Below the pieces are notes generated by a model. It saw only the letters and a program-made list of their open reading frames with translations, did no database searches and was not told the DNA's origin. Shown here one piece after another: positions 47,341 to 58,380 of a stretch of DNA of 64,000 bases (within the stretch, counting starts at the first letter, position 1; each line of letters opens with the position of its first letter). The stretch covers positions 22,940,001 through 23,004,000 of the forward strand of contig JBITNC010000002.1 in assembly GCA_050084985.1 (NCBI GenBank), given 5' to 3'. The position numbers and the translations under genes were made by a program. The stretch is from Nageia nagi (taxonomy: Eukaryota; Pinophyta).

Positions 47341-47834
47341 TGTTGGAATGTATAATGCATTATGTTAAAGGTTTTGTAATAATCTTCTATGTAAATTCAC
47401 TAATACTTAAGGGTATCATTTTATACCTTAAGTATTTAAGTGAATATGATAATGTAACTTATCTCACACTCCATGTCATGAGCATGCCCCTTGGGTAAAA
47501 GGATGTGCATGTTATGCTATTGTACATTGGATAAAAAGGTGATCCAAAGAGGGATTTTGGCCTATAAATAGAAGGCTTCCTCTTTGTAATGACACACCAA
47601 TTTGTAAAGTTATACTATAAGATAGTGGTTAGAAGAAAAGAGTAAGAGGATTGTAAGAGTTCATATATGTTAAGAAAAAAGATCTAGTTAGTGGATGTAC
47701 TCCTAGTTGGAGGAACCACTTACATCTTGTGTTATCTTTGTGAGATTGCTTTGTGTGATAGTTAGATGTCAATTGAGAGCTTTCATATGATCTTGATAGT
47801 TTAGGATTGTTCATGTTATAGTTCAATTCTTTCA
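47341..47834 (+). repeat. 3' LTR of Copia-E
   Basis: 494 bp, TGTTGGAATG to CTTTCA, with TATAAATA at 47563-47570 and the hairpin at about 47400-47435. It is followed by the TSD copy TCCTA. Confidence 0.92.
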
Positions 47835-47943
47835 TCCTAAACCAGTTCCCCTGTATTGGTTAACAATATACTCTCATAAGGAAACGTACTAGCTATTTTT
47901 CGAGGATGTGACATATGTTAAATCGACCAAATTATTATCTTGA

Positions 47944-48946
47944 GGTAAGTACAAGAAGATGATTCCCACTTTTATCCAAAATGTGGAAGTTTTTTCCTTG
48001 ATTTTTAGGTTTGGTCACACTTAATCTCAAAATTTAAAGCACTTAGAGTCCAAATATTAAAAAAGGTCACCTAGGTAAAACTGTAGTTCTTGAAGTCTAG
48101 TTTTCAAATATGTAATTTATTCCAATACTTAAATGATAGAAATTAATATTTGATAGGCATGTTTAAAAAATACAGTTTCAGGGCCATACCCCATCATGTC
48201 TGTCAAGCATAATTAGACCTAAATTAAATATTTTTTTAAATAATTTTGGATAAAGATACCTAAGATAATAAAGATTGTGCAAGATTCTTTTTTGTAATTT
48301 TTAAATTAATATTTATTTTTTATTTTATTTTTTCATTGGCCTTGATTATCATTTCAAAAAGTGCTCATGTCTAGCAAGCATAATTTGACCTAAACTTATC
48401 ATTTTTATTTTTGTTTTTTTTTAAATTGTAAAGAATTGTATGTAGATTATGCATATATATTTTATTTTTCACAATTCTAAAAAATTAAAAAGTTATTAAA
48501 CAAATACAAAACCTACTATTTAAAAAATACAGTTTCAAGACCATACACCATTATGTCTGGTAAGCATAGATGGACCTAAATTAAAATATAGTTTTTAAAT
48601 CCTTTTGGGAAAAGATACCTAAGATACTAAAGATTGTTCAGGATATTCTTTTGTACATTTTTCATGAATATAATTTTTTATTAATTTTTTATTATCTTTT
48701 ATTATCTTTTCAAATAGTGCTTATGTCCGTCGAGCATAATTTGACTTAAACTCATTATTTTTAATTTTTTTAACTTGTGAAGAATTGTATGCAGATTGTG
48801 CATACATAATTTTTTTTATAATTTCAAAAAAAATAAAAGTTATTAAACAAATAAAAAAACTTAGAAAATAAAAGTTATTAAACAAATAAAAAAACTTAGC
48901 AGTTCCTAAGACTTCCTTCAAGGGACTCATCTTCTTGCACTAACCC
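47944..48946. mobile_element. 1-kb non-autonomous TIR element, TSD CTTGA
   Basis: The left end GGTAAGTACAAGAAGATGA and the inverse of the right end GGGTTAGTGCAAGAAGATGA form terminal inverted repeats of about 25 bp with three mismatches. CTTGA lies on both sides (47939-47943 and 48947-48951). Removal restores the leader sequence seen in the other copia copies. It has no transposase-like frame. The interior is AT-rich and made of ~175-bp subrepeats. A 5-bp TSD does not fit the commonest plant superfamilies (hAT 8, Mutator 8-11, Harbinger and CACTA 3), so the class is open. Confidence 0.75.
48171..48900. repeat. internal repeats of the TIR element
   Basis: A ~360-bp unit starting TACAGTTTCA(G/A)G(G/A)CCATAC occurs at about 48171 and 48529. 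Within each, two ~175-bp halves share the motif TGTCTG(T/G)(C/T)AAGCATA and its variants (near 48196, 48367, 48553, 48721). The last 70 bp contain a perfect 35-bp tandem duplication (about 48830-48898) built on AAAGTTATTAAACAAATAAA. Confidence 0.85.
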
Positions 48947-49389
48947 CTTGATTAGTTTTCAAGTTGTCCTCCTAGGTTATCAAGATAATCTGTGAATGGA
49001 CATGTGGTATCACTACACACATGCCTATCCACCTATATGGAGTTATATACAAACCAACAGAGGACTTATGGGCAATTAAGAAGTATGAAATTTACACCAT
49101 TTGGATTGATGGATTGAAGGCTCTAGTCTATCTTTTCATCCCCTTGTAGATCACCAAATAAGTCATGTTGTAGAATAAACATATAGATGTGTTCATTTTA
49201 GGGGGTGTACTTTCACTATTTGCAATTTTTTTGCAAAAATAAAAGCAAATTGCTTAACATAAAGTGCATGTAAAAATGTTACAACATCTAATTTGAAACC
49301 TAAGAGTGTCCAATAGGTTTTATCATAACCCCGAGAGGACCTCTTTACAAAAAATACACCATCTCCTGACCCTTATCATGGCTATTTCC

Positions 49390-52380
49390 TTTATAACTCA
49401 TGGATTGATAATTATTGTAAAACCCTCCATAAAATCACCTACTTTGTAATGTAACACAACTCTTTTATGGCTAAAGAAACCCAAAGAACTTATCATAACC
49501 TCCCCATAAATAAGAAGATACAATATACTATTGTGAAAATATTAAAAATCATAAATATGTTAAAGATAAATGTGAAGACCTTTTTGTGTAACTTTCTTCT
49601 TAAGCTTCATATGTTCTCTACCATTAACCTGCATGACTAATTCACTTATGTCTCTACCCTCTACAACATCCTAAATCAACATTCCATTATTTCTAAACCT
49701 AATTCTTACATTTCTTCATTGATAAATGGTCTTGTGAGCTATCCACAAACTTGAAATTAGTAAAGTTGCTAACCTAAAAAACCCAAGTGTTGAATTCCTC
49801 AAATATAGTCCCACATTTTTGGTTTTCCATATTGCTAACATGTTTAAACACATCTCTTCTCATGGGTTCCCTCCTTCTTGGACCTCCAATATCATCCATC
49901 CCATTTACAAATCTTATGATCCCTAAACTATAGTAACTACAAAAGTCTTATGGTCTATCACACCCTAGCAAAAGTCTCTACCACAACTCTTAATGATTTC
50001 ATATCTAGCTTTGTTAAAATACTTAATCCTCATGCTCTTGATCAAGCTAGCTTTTATAGAAACTATTGCATCATTGATCACATCTTCACACTACATGAAA
50101 TCATTGAAGAGGTTAGAGCCTATATACGGAAGCTTTATTAACTTTTTGTTGAATTTCATAAAGCCTTTGATTTTATTGCTATATAGACTTAGGGATTTAG
50201 GTATACTTGGATATTTCATATCCTTTAACATGACATTATATGTGAGAGAATTGAAGTATAAACTAAACAACTCTATATTCTCAAGATCAAATGAAAGCTC
50301 ACAAAGCACATATAAATAACACTAAGAAGACAATCTCATAAAGATATAAGTGGTTTCTCCAACTAAGAGTACATCCACTAACTAGATCTCACTTCATTCA
50401 CAAATAAGAACTCTTATAATCCTTCTAAACTCAACTCCTAAACATTATCCTCTAACATAACTTTACTCCACAATTGGTGTGTGATCACAAAAAGGGAACC
50501 TTCTATTTATAGGCCAAAATCCCTCTTTGGATCTTCCTTTTACCCAATGTACAAAGGCATGACATACACTCCCTTTCACCTAAGGGGCATGCTCATGACA
50601 CGGAGTGTAGGACAAGTTACATTATCATATTCACTTAAATACTTAAAGTATCTAATGATACCCTTAAGTATTAGTGAATTTACAAAGAGGATTAATACAA
50701 ACCTTTACAATAATGCATTATACTTTACAACAATATGAACAGGTAGTTGGCCAAGTCCAAATTAGTTCTCATCTATCTTATATGGCCTATAGCATATTGG
50801 TGTGAAACAAGGTTTCTCTCTCTTACCTACTCTAGTTGGTCTTTATAATGATAAACTTGAGTAGTAAATCTTCAACACCTTGGGCTCAAGTATATATTGT
50901 TTTATGTGTGATTCCATTATCTCTATTTTGCTCGTTATCGATGGTGTTCTTCTATTATCTCATAAAACAATTGGGCTTCAACATCAAGTAACACTCTAAG
51001 CATATTTTGTGTTGCTTATGGTCTTTAAGTTAATCTTAAAAAGATAAAGGTGATGTCCTTTAACATTTCAGGACCAAATGCTTTCAAATTCATCTTACTT
51101 TCCTAATACAATCTATTGAGATAGTCATCTCATACACCTATTTGGGTGTTCTCTTCATAGGTCCTAATTTCATCTTGATCCCAATTTCTTGTAACATATT
51201 GAATAACGGCTATGTTGGAACTATTTCTCAAGAGAGATAATATTTTCAACCCTAATTTCAATATATCATAGTAAAAATCAAACTTTTCCATGCACTTATC
51301 TCTCCAACTATGCTTTATGGATGTGAAGTTTGCCGACCTAGCTTAAGATACTATAGTTGGGCTCACATTGAGAGGGGTTTGGTCAATATGCAACTTGCAA
51401 GAAAAAGTATTCGTTGGTGTTAGTACTCAAAGGCCACTTCTCTCTTGAAGTCCATAATTCTAGATATCAATTAATTCCCTCTCTCATATTTTAGACATGA
51501 CCTCTAATCCTTTTAGTAGAGATATCAACAAAAGGAGCAAGAAGGAAATATACTCAAATTACTTGAAGAAAACATAGATTGAACCAAAAAAAAAATCTTC
51601 AAATCTCTTACATTATCATTAAGTTTACATGAAATTGAAGAATTGTGTTATTGTCAATCATAACTACATCAAACTACTCATATCACATGGTCTTAGATTC
51701 CCTCTTGGTCAAATAAAAGTTTGCTCACACTAGATCCATATGGAGATAGACCAGCATATCACTAGATATCAATGTATGTGCAAGCTATGCAATAAGGAAC
51801 TAGAGACTAAAGAATATTTCATATTCAATTGCCCCATCTACCATGAAATTCAAGGTCGATATCATCGTTTATTCAAAGGTTCTCATACTTTGAAATCATA
51901 GATGAATTAAAAAAATAAATAAATGCATTGCACTTTATATAAGAGGAGCCATCCACCTCATATAAAAATTAATCCTTGATAGTTCCTACAGTGTAACAAG
52001 ATCTTTTTTTCAATCATATGAAGCTACAAGTCAAAAGCGTAACATGGTCCCTAAAGACTCTAGAATTACTACTCATAGGTGCATGCTACTAAAACCACTA
52101 GGTAAACTCCATTTGGTTGCAACATCATGAGCTTCTTTTTGACCTTGAATGCTAGGGGGGCTCCTAACTCTCCATATGTAATCTTCTTGGATTCAATTAA
52201 ACCTACTAGATTTGATACTATGAAGACCCCTTGCTGCTTTTTTCTACATTTACTTATTCTCTTATGCATTGTAATTGCACTAAGAACATGTCTTCTCTTA
52301 TTATATGTATTTTTCTACAATATCATTAACTATTCTTTTGATCACCTATGGAAATTAATATCAAAATCAAATCAAATCTA
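49390..52380 (+). pseudogene. LINE ORF2 remnant split by a solo LTR
   Basis: The plus strand shows RT N-terminal motifs: PPSWTSNIIHPIYKSYDP (49870-49925), LMVYHTLAKV, DQASFYRNYCIIDHIF (50040-50090) and FHKAFDF (50152-50172). The solo LTR follows, then VKQGFSLLPTLVGLYNDKLE (50805-50865), YTYLGVLF (51138), PTMLYGCEV (51308-51334) and the knuckle region CKLCNKELETKEYF...C (51780-51835). The YADD region near 50935 is degraded. The tail near 52340 (GATCACCTATGGAAATTAAT) matches the tails at 55680 and 57310. Stops are frequent. The 5' end is cut by Copia-B leader DNA. Confidence 0.8.
50238..50737 (-). mobile_element. solo copia LTR with perfect TSD ATATG
   Basis: A minus-oriented LTR of the same family, 50243-50732 (490 bp), starts TG and ends CA on the plus strand. 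ATATG occurs at 50238-50242 and 50733-50737. The LINE RT reading continues on either side. It is the product expected from LTR-LTR recombination of a full element. The first bases differ slightly (TGTTGTAAAGTATAATGC). Confidence 0.92.
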
Positions 52381-52634
52381 TTTTTTTGGTTTGTCTCATC
52401 ATTTGCAAGGAAAATCATATACATATATGTTTTCATACAAATGAAAAATAGAGGGTTTGTAGTACTCCAAATAGGTTAAAATTTGAGTGGTAGATTATAC
52501 AAATCAATACTTTCCAATGGTATAAAGAACATGTAAAACGAAGCTATATATCAAACATTATGAGCTCTGCAAGATGACTATTGTTTTAAGGACTGCAACT
52601 ACATTTTTCATAGGGAGACAATTAGACAAAATGT

Positions 52635-52730
52635 ATATGGATGGTTTAACCCATGGTTTTATGTGTATGGGCGGTTTAGACCATGGTTTTATGGGTATGG
52701 GTGGTTGTAATCCATGGTTTTATACCCATG
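52635..52730 (+). repeat. ~30-bp tandem repeat with CCATGG
   Basis: CCATGGTTTTAT begins at 52651, 52681 and 52712, with GGTATGGG(C/T)GGTT between. In one frame this would encode a 10-residue repeat (HGFMGMGGXX), but the frame has no family and is probably not a gene. Confidence 0.85.
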
Positions 52731-52869
52731 GTATTGTAATACTACTATGTGATTTTAGGATAGATTTATCCTATAAATATGGTAGTGTAGAATACATCAA
52801 GTATCCAAGAAAAATCCTGGAAGGATCCCATAATAGGTTTGTATGCCATGGATTGGGAATGGGAACACA

Positions 52870-53500
52870 TAATGGTGGATCTTGGATTAGATCCTGAGAG
52901 GATCAAGTATGCTCAAGTTTTGGGCATGGCACATGATGCTAGTATGTGGTTCATGATGATACTGATAGGAATCACATGATGTGAATGTGGCAGATCACAT
53001 TATGTGTGAGCATACTATATGTGGCAGATATGGCATGTGGATATTGAGTAAAAAATTGAACATGGCATGCATGTTGCAGTATATGCAATGATGATGCTTG
53101 GATCTCATCATGGGATGATTACACATGTTCAGATATTGGTCATTGCAATGTTGATGCATGTTGATAGTGCATTATTCATAGGTCTCATGTGTTGTAGCAT
53201 GATGGTTATAATATCACTTATTTATCATATGTATATTGTATGATGCTTGTTGTATGAAGATCATTGATATGTGTTCTAGTTGCACATGTGATTTACATTG
53301 TATGATTTGAAGGCAAATTTGCTTGATTGTACAAAGCATTTATAATACAATCTAGAGGAGTTGATGCTCCTTGTTCTTGTTGGATGTAGCCCAAATCAAT
53401 TGAAACAAGATAAATCTCTTTATTGTGTGGTGTCATTACCTTTTCATTTATTTGTTATTGAACTATCACTTGAAAATAATCTTGTTAGATCCCAACACTA
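52870..53500 (+). repeat. probable copia LTR fragment (R/U5-like)
   Basis: Near 53377 it has GGATGTAGCCCAAATCAATT, then AACAAGATAAATCTCTTT and a T-rich run TTCATTTATTTGTTATTG, which resembles the R-U5 part of plant copia LTRs. Start, end and TSD are not determined, and no PBS was found. The upstream part is rich in ATG/CAT dinucleotide-like repeats (GCATGTTG, GATGATGC). Confidence 0.4.
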
Positions 53501-54439
53501 TCATTATCTTACAACCCTCAAAGATATCCTCATGACTCATCTAAAATGGTTGTCTATTGCTTTAGCTTAATAAGGATATGTATTAAAAAAAAAATAAGTA
53601 TTTGAAACACTTCAATTCATAGTTTGATATTAAGAAAAATAAAAATACAATGCAAATATAGACGAGATGATATGTAATTATGTTGTTTATGAGCATCACA
53701 ACCTACTTTGAAGAAAACTTTCATAAGAGCTAAACATGTAATCAATTATCTTATGTTGAAATTTCTAAGTAGGATTTTTATATAAAACTAAGCTAATGTT
53801 ATTTGAGCCTATTATTATTCAAGTAAATTAAATTTAAAAACTTTATATTTGTGTTAGTTACAAATCACTAACTAATTACAATAATTTCTACATTTTGAAT
53901 GAAAATGAACAAAATAGATTGATCAATCATTAAAAACAATAATGAAAAAATAAATATACAAATCATACACAACAAAAATCCAATACATAGAAACATAAAA
54001 TAAAAGTGGAAGAATACAATATTAGTATTTGCATTAATCATAAAAAAAAATTATTTGTAATGGTGAATTGGCTAATTCATATAATGCAATTCATTAACTC
54101 TTGTAAACAAATAAACATATAATTAAAAGCTCCCTTTATTGAAAATGTATTTTTATTTTTTAATCGTTATTTAAAATTTACAATATCGAATGATTATTTA
54201 CCTTTCTTATTTTGTTGCTTGTCATTTGAATTAGATATTTATTTATATTCATTTATGTATATATACATACACATGCATATGTTTTAGATAAAGAATAATA
54301 ATAAAATATGTAGGAATATGATGTAGTTATAGTATGCAATCATATGTTTGAGCTCCCGATTTGCAATCCACTAATTGGGCTTACCTTTGAGAAAGTTCAA
54401 ACTTTGATGTTTCAATGTCTAATCCATTGCAAATAGGCT
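53501..54439. other. AT-rich DNA, no gene seen
   Basis: I see no coding, LTR or tRNA-like structure. There is a poly-A of ten at 53585-53594 and a short (AT/AC)n run near 54256-54276. Confidence 0.5.
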
Positions 54440-55720
54440 TCCCCTAGTGCATTGTCTAGGTTGAGTTCGCATCTATACCCCTTCATCTTTCAAATCATCC
54501 TCTACAATCATAAACTCGTATCCATGGGTATCTCCACAATTGGATGTGCGAGGTATGCATTTCTAGCCCTTTGCTCCTCTAAGGACATCACCTCTACAGG
54601 CTCATATAGATGTCAATGGTGTTGTTTCTTTGAAATTTTCCTACTCTTACTATTTATCAATATTTCCATTTATCATGCTCATCCCTTCATACACACATTG
54701 GTTGACCACTCCCGACCTCATCCTTTGAAAGAGAATACTCATTAGTCAGGTCGAGTTGATATTATCAGTAGTACACTCTAACCACATGGACATCTCCTTC
54801 TTCACCCCTCAATTCTAAGTTGGCCTTATATATAAAGCATTCCCTTCAAGTAATTGATAACACCATCTGTTGCCACTCCTACCTTCAACACCATTGGTCA
54901 CATGGCTTAAAGACCCCCCTTAGGCATATAAGAGTATGTTTCCACCAACTTCATATCAAATATGATCACCATATCCTATGAGAGGATCGTATTTTTCATC
55001 AATGTGCCACTAAGGAAACAAAGTATGAGGACCATTTTATATTCAAGTGACCCATTTACTATGAAATCTGATGAAGATTCCACTTTTTATTTGGAGACTT
55101 TGGTAATTAAGTCTCTACCTTCTTTTGGTATCCCAATCAATAGTGCTTGGCGTTGTGCATACAAGAATCTACCTCACTCAAGCACATATTTATACAAGAG
55201 ACCTCCACCACTACTAGGTTGATTACTTCCTTCTTTCAACCCATTGCTCCTATTAGGAGGTTAATCACCCTCACGACACTTCTAGCTCTCACATAGACAA
55301 TGACAAGTTAATTCATCAACAATCTTCACCAAGCACCACCATCCAAGTACCCTAACAACCTCCTCACATCAAACACCATAAACTTGCTTTCGACCAACAT
55401 CAAACCACTTCCTTACATTCATTGTCAAGACAATGTAAACAATCCCTCGTTACCACTTTCTTCACTAACACTAGCAATCCTTCGACCTTGGATATTAGGA
55501 GTGATTCAACATTGTATTCTTAAGGTTTGGGTTTGTTGATTTTCTCTCGCATCTCCCCATCCTTTTTTTTTTAATGTGTTTATTTACCATAATCAACTCT
55601 TTTCTCTGAAGACTCTTTCCCTAGTTCTTTTTAATTTCTTCAACTATACTTTCTAATCCCTTTGACTTTATTAATCACCCATGGACATTAATGTAATTAT
55701 CCTATCATGTACATATTATT
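54440..55720 (+). pseudogene. LINE 3' end, second copy
   Basis: The plus strand has the C-terminal knuckle of the same LINE family: FHQCATKETKYEDHFIF near 54993-55040, followed by the stop-broken block RFHFLFGDFGN and CLALCIQES near 55075-55165. The tail near 55680 reads ATGGACATTAATGTAATT, shared with the other copies. Upstream RT motifs are not recognisable. Confidence 0.65.
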
Positions 55721-56290
55721 TTTGTATTAAATAGTTGAAATGATAGTGATATCAAATTGAAGAGAATAAGAAGTCCTTTTACCCATAACTTTACAAGGCA
55801 CAACTACATACTAATGCATATTTTTAAATGTTACAATGAGAATTAAATACCTATAAGAATTTTTTTTTCTAATGATGAAACATAATATAATTTATTAAAA
55901 TATTTTTTCAACAGTCAATGGAATATAAAATTTTGTATATAGATAGATAAGTCTTTTAACATCCTTTAAATCCCTTGGTTTATAGGATTTATCAAAGTTT
56001 GTTCAAAAGTAAATATATATCAATTAAGTATTTGAATGATTATTTCTTGTATAATAAAATTGTATAAATTATCGTCAAGCTTATTTTGGTTACTAGTTTA
56101 ATTTTATTCAATAATTTACCTTTGTGGATTCTACAAGTGACCTTTAAGATTTGGGATGGCAAATTTAAAAATTAACCTAAACATATTCAAAATAATAAAT
56201 TAAGCAATTACATTCTAAAGAGAATGAATGGTCAACTCTATTTGTTCCTTTTTATAATAAAAGAAATAGTATGTAATCATATTTCTTATT
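55721..56290. other. AT-rich DNA, no gene seen
   Basis: No recognisable feature. A motif TTTAACATCCTTTAAATCCC with TTTATAGGATTTATCAAA near 55957-55995 recurs in similar form near 57549-57590 (TTTAACATCCTTTTAAATTC), so both are copies of an unidentified repeat that follows a LINE tail. Confidence 0.4.
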
Positions 56291-57370
56291 AAAATTTCCT
56301 CTTAGAGCCTTGGTGTCGTCCATTGATTTGGCAACTCACGGTTGTTGCTGGTGTTGTTTCTCTAAGGTTTTTGAGGCATTGCAACACTTCGAGTTATCAC
56401 TGGATCGATTACCTATACCACAAGGAGACACACACAGAGATCCAGACATTATGTTGGCTTTGATCAGAGACATGCTCTACATGGCCTATATTTAGCGTAC
56501 TTGGATTTCCCCCCAACCTCCTCTCACACCCAACCTGTTACACTACTCGCATTACTTCTTCAGAATTGTCAAAGGGCTGATTTGACGTCCCGACTACATT
56601 AGGCTATATCTCCCTCTTGGCCTACGGATGTTTCTAAGCCAGTTCAGAGTGTGCTCACACCAGCTTTGAATTGAGATTGATCACCATTTGTCACGGGAGC
56701 TTCAAGTATGTCGGTTGTGCTTATTAGAGCCTAAGATTGAGGATCATTTCATCTTCCGCTGTTTGATCTATTATAAGATTCGAGAATGATATCATTATCT
56801 TTTTCAGGATGCCCTTGCTCGATCTCGACATTCTTTCAATTCCTAGACCACCGTTGTTTGGCACTTTATCTCAAAGAGACTTTCCTTCTCAGAAAATGTC
56901 TATTGTCTGACTCCTAGCATCCGACAGGTGATTGCTTGATTACCTCTTTCTTTCTAATTGCCATAGGAGAGGGAGTTCATAGGAGGAAGATTGAAGACTC
57001 TCCTCAACCAACTTCACATACCAAATAGAGGGTACATACTGATCTTAGTTCTTTGAGATCGCAATGGATCAAGACCTTTTTTAGCTATAGTAGTGCCGAT
57101 GCAAACACAGATCAACCCGAGAGTATACAATCAGAAGGATCATGAAAGACCCACCTTTAACCATGTTTGCTTTCTATGTTTTTTGTTCGACTATTTATTT
57201 CCTTTTAAGGATTTATATTGTTCTTAGACTTTTCATAGTTTGTTTTGAGTGAAAACCATCAAACCCCTCATACTGCTCTAGACTTGTATAACCTTCAATC
57301 CCATTGATCGCTTTTGGTCATCTGTGGACATTGATATAATTTCTTTCTTTCTATTTTCTTCTTGAGATAT
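56291..57370 (+). pseudogene. LINE 3' end, third copy
   Basis: The knuckle region near 56715-56765 reads CRLCLLEPKIEDHFIFRC (CX2C, then H and C), followed by YHYLFQDALARSRHSF and VWHFISKRLSFSE. The tail near 57320 reads CTGTGGACATTGATATAATT, and the copy ends near a run of seven A at 57371. Codons are less degraded than in the neighbouring copy, but the RT part is missing. Confidence 0.68.
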
Positions 57371-58116
57371 TAAAAAAATTTGAACTTCAAGTGTTCTTTG
57401 CATAATTTTTCTATGCCTTTATAAATTGGCACCCAAATCCCATGGGGTTCACACATATATTGTTAAATTTTAAATTCAAAAAAATAATACAAAAGTTTTC
57501 AAAATCCCTTTAATGCTCACTACAGAATTATAGATAAACAAATCTTTTAACATCCTTTTAAATTCAATGGTTTATAAGATCTATCAAAATTTATTCGTAA
57601 AGAAAGAAAATATATCAATTAAATATTCAAATAAAATCATCAATCTTATGTTAATTGTTTTGATTTAAGAATTTATAAATCACACTGTAGTTACAAATAT
57701 CTTAGTAGATTTGTCTTGTATCTTTATAGAGGGCCAAAAGAGAGAAAGGGTATCTTCTGTGGTACTTAGGTTTGGCTATCACAAATTTGAGGTTTTAAAT
57801 CAACTAATTTTTTGAATTGTATGCATCTTCGAGGTATTTGTTCTTTAAACCACCTGTTTGACAATCCTTTTAGGTTGAAATTGTTTGGCACACTTTCAGT
57901 TAGAAATATTTCCTTTGCAGAGATTTCAAATGCAAATTTAGGCCATGAAATGTTTGTTTGCCAAAACTAAAAATCATTCACCATTCAAATGACATGCCAA
58001 AGTCGGAGAGCTTTCTACTCCAAGAAACAACGTTATTATACTCAACAGTAAGCAACAAAACACTGCTCAATTATCTCAGGTGATATATCTAATAAAAGGG
58101 GTCGAATTGTTCCGGA
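57371..58116. other. non-coding DNA, no gene seen
   Basis: I see no coding or structural signal beyond the repeat shared with 55957-55995. Confidence 0.4.
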
Positions 58117-58380
58117 TTACTCTCTAGCATGTCTATATCTTGAATTATAAAATACTTCAAAATAGCCCATGATTATGATTATGGGATTCCAATTATAAAC
58201 GCCGACTCTTTCAACAGTTAATCCCGCCTGAGCTACAATATTTCCTATTAGATATTGGCTAGAAGATGCATCATCCAGTACAACTGGAAATATGCCTTGA
58301 TAAATCTTACAGACATGTGGCATAGAGGTTGTATAGTCCATTTCATGACCAATATTGAACGGCCTGCTTACTTCAGTCAA
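58117..58380 (-). CDS. unidentified 87-codon open frame, possible exon
   Basis: The minus strand is open from 58380 with a protein-like composition, including HVCKIYQGIFPVVLDDASSS and NIVAQAGLTVERVGVYNW. A splice-like AAGCAG| precedes GCCGTTCAATATTGG, and TCT|GTAAG occurs inside, so only part of it may be exonic. It lies 1.4 kb beyond the last recognised exon of the minus-strand gene at 59802-60818 and could belong to that gene or to another. I do not recognise the family. Confidence 0.3.
   Translation of the reverse strand: MTEVSRPFNIGHEMDYTTSMPHVCKIYQGIFPVVLDDASSSQYLIGNIVAQAGLTVERVGVYNWNPIIIIMGYFEVFYNSRYRHARE

Larger units (their letters stand above)
39194..47834 (+). mobile_element. complete Ty1/copia element (Copia-E), 8641 bp
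   Basis: Two same-orientation LTRs (39194-39694, 47341-47834), a PBS and a polypurine tract enclose gag-pol in copia order (gag, protease, integrase, RT, RNase H). Flanking pentamers TTCTA (39189-39193) and TCCTA (47835-47839) are a TSD with one change. It sits inside the minus-oriented Copia-B leader. Both LTRs differ at dozens of sites and the coding part has many stops, so the insertion is old and inactive. The leader of about 2.9 kb before gag is unusually long for copia. Confidence 0.92.
47835..49370 (-). mobile_element. Copia-B leader, far part, interrupted by a TIR element
   Basis: On the minus strand 47943-47840 and 49370-48947 match the leader tail and the adjoining region of Copia-A and Copia-E (for example TATCACTACACAC near 49007 and GTTTGTATATAACTCCATAT near 49054-49035). 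The remaining leader, PBS and 5' LTR of Copia-B are missing. At about 49370 the sequence passes into LINE DNA. Confidence 0.75.

Noticed and set aside
52127-52444. 105-residue plus-strand frame considered as a membrane protein gene
   Set aside because: It lies in the LINE 3' region, ends at the family tail, and its hydrophobicity follows from T-rich DNA.
54962-55222. 86-residue frame with mixed composition considered as a host exon
   Set aside because: Its sequence in a shifted frame matches the C-terminal knuckle block of the window's LINE family, so it is a LINE remnant.
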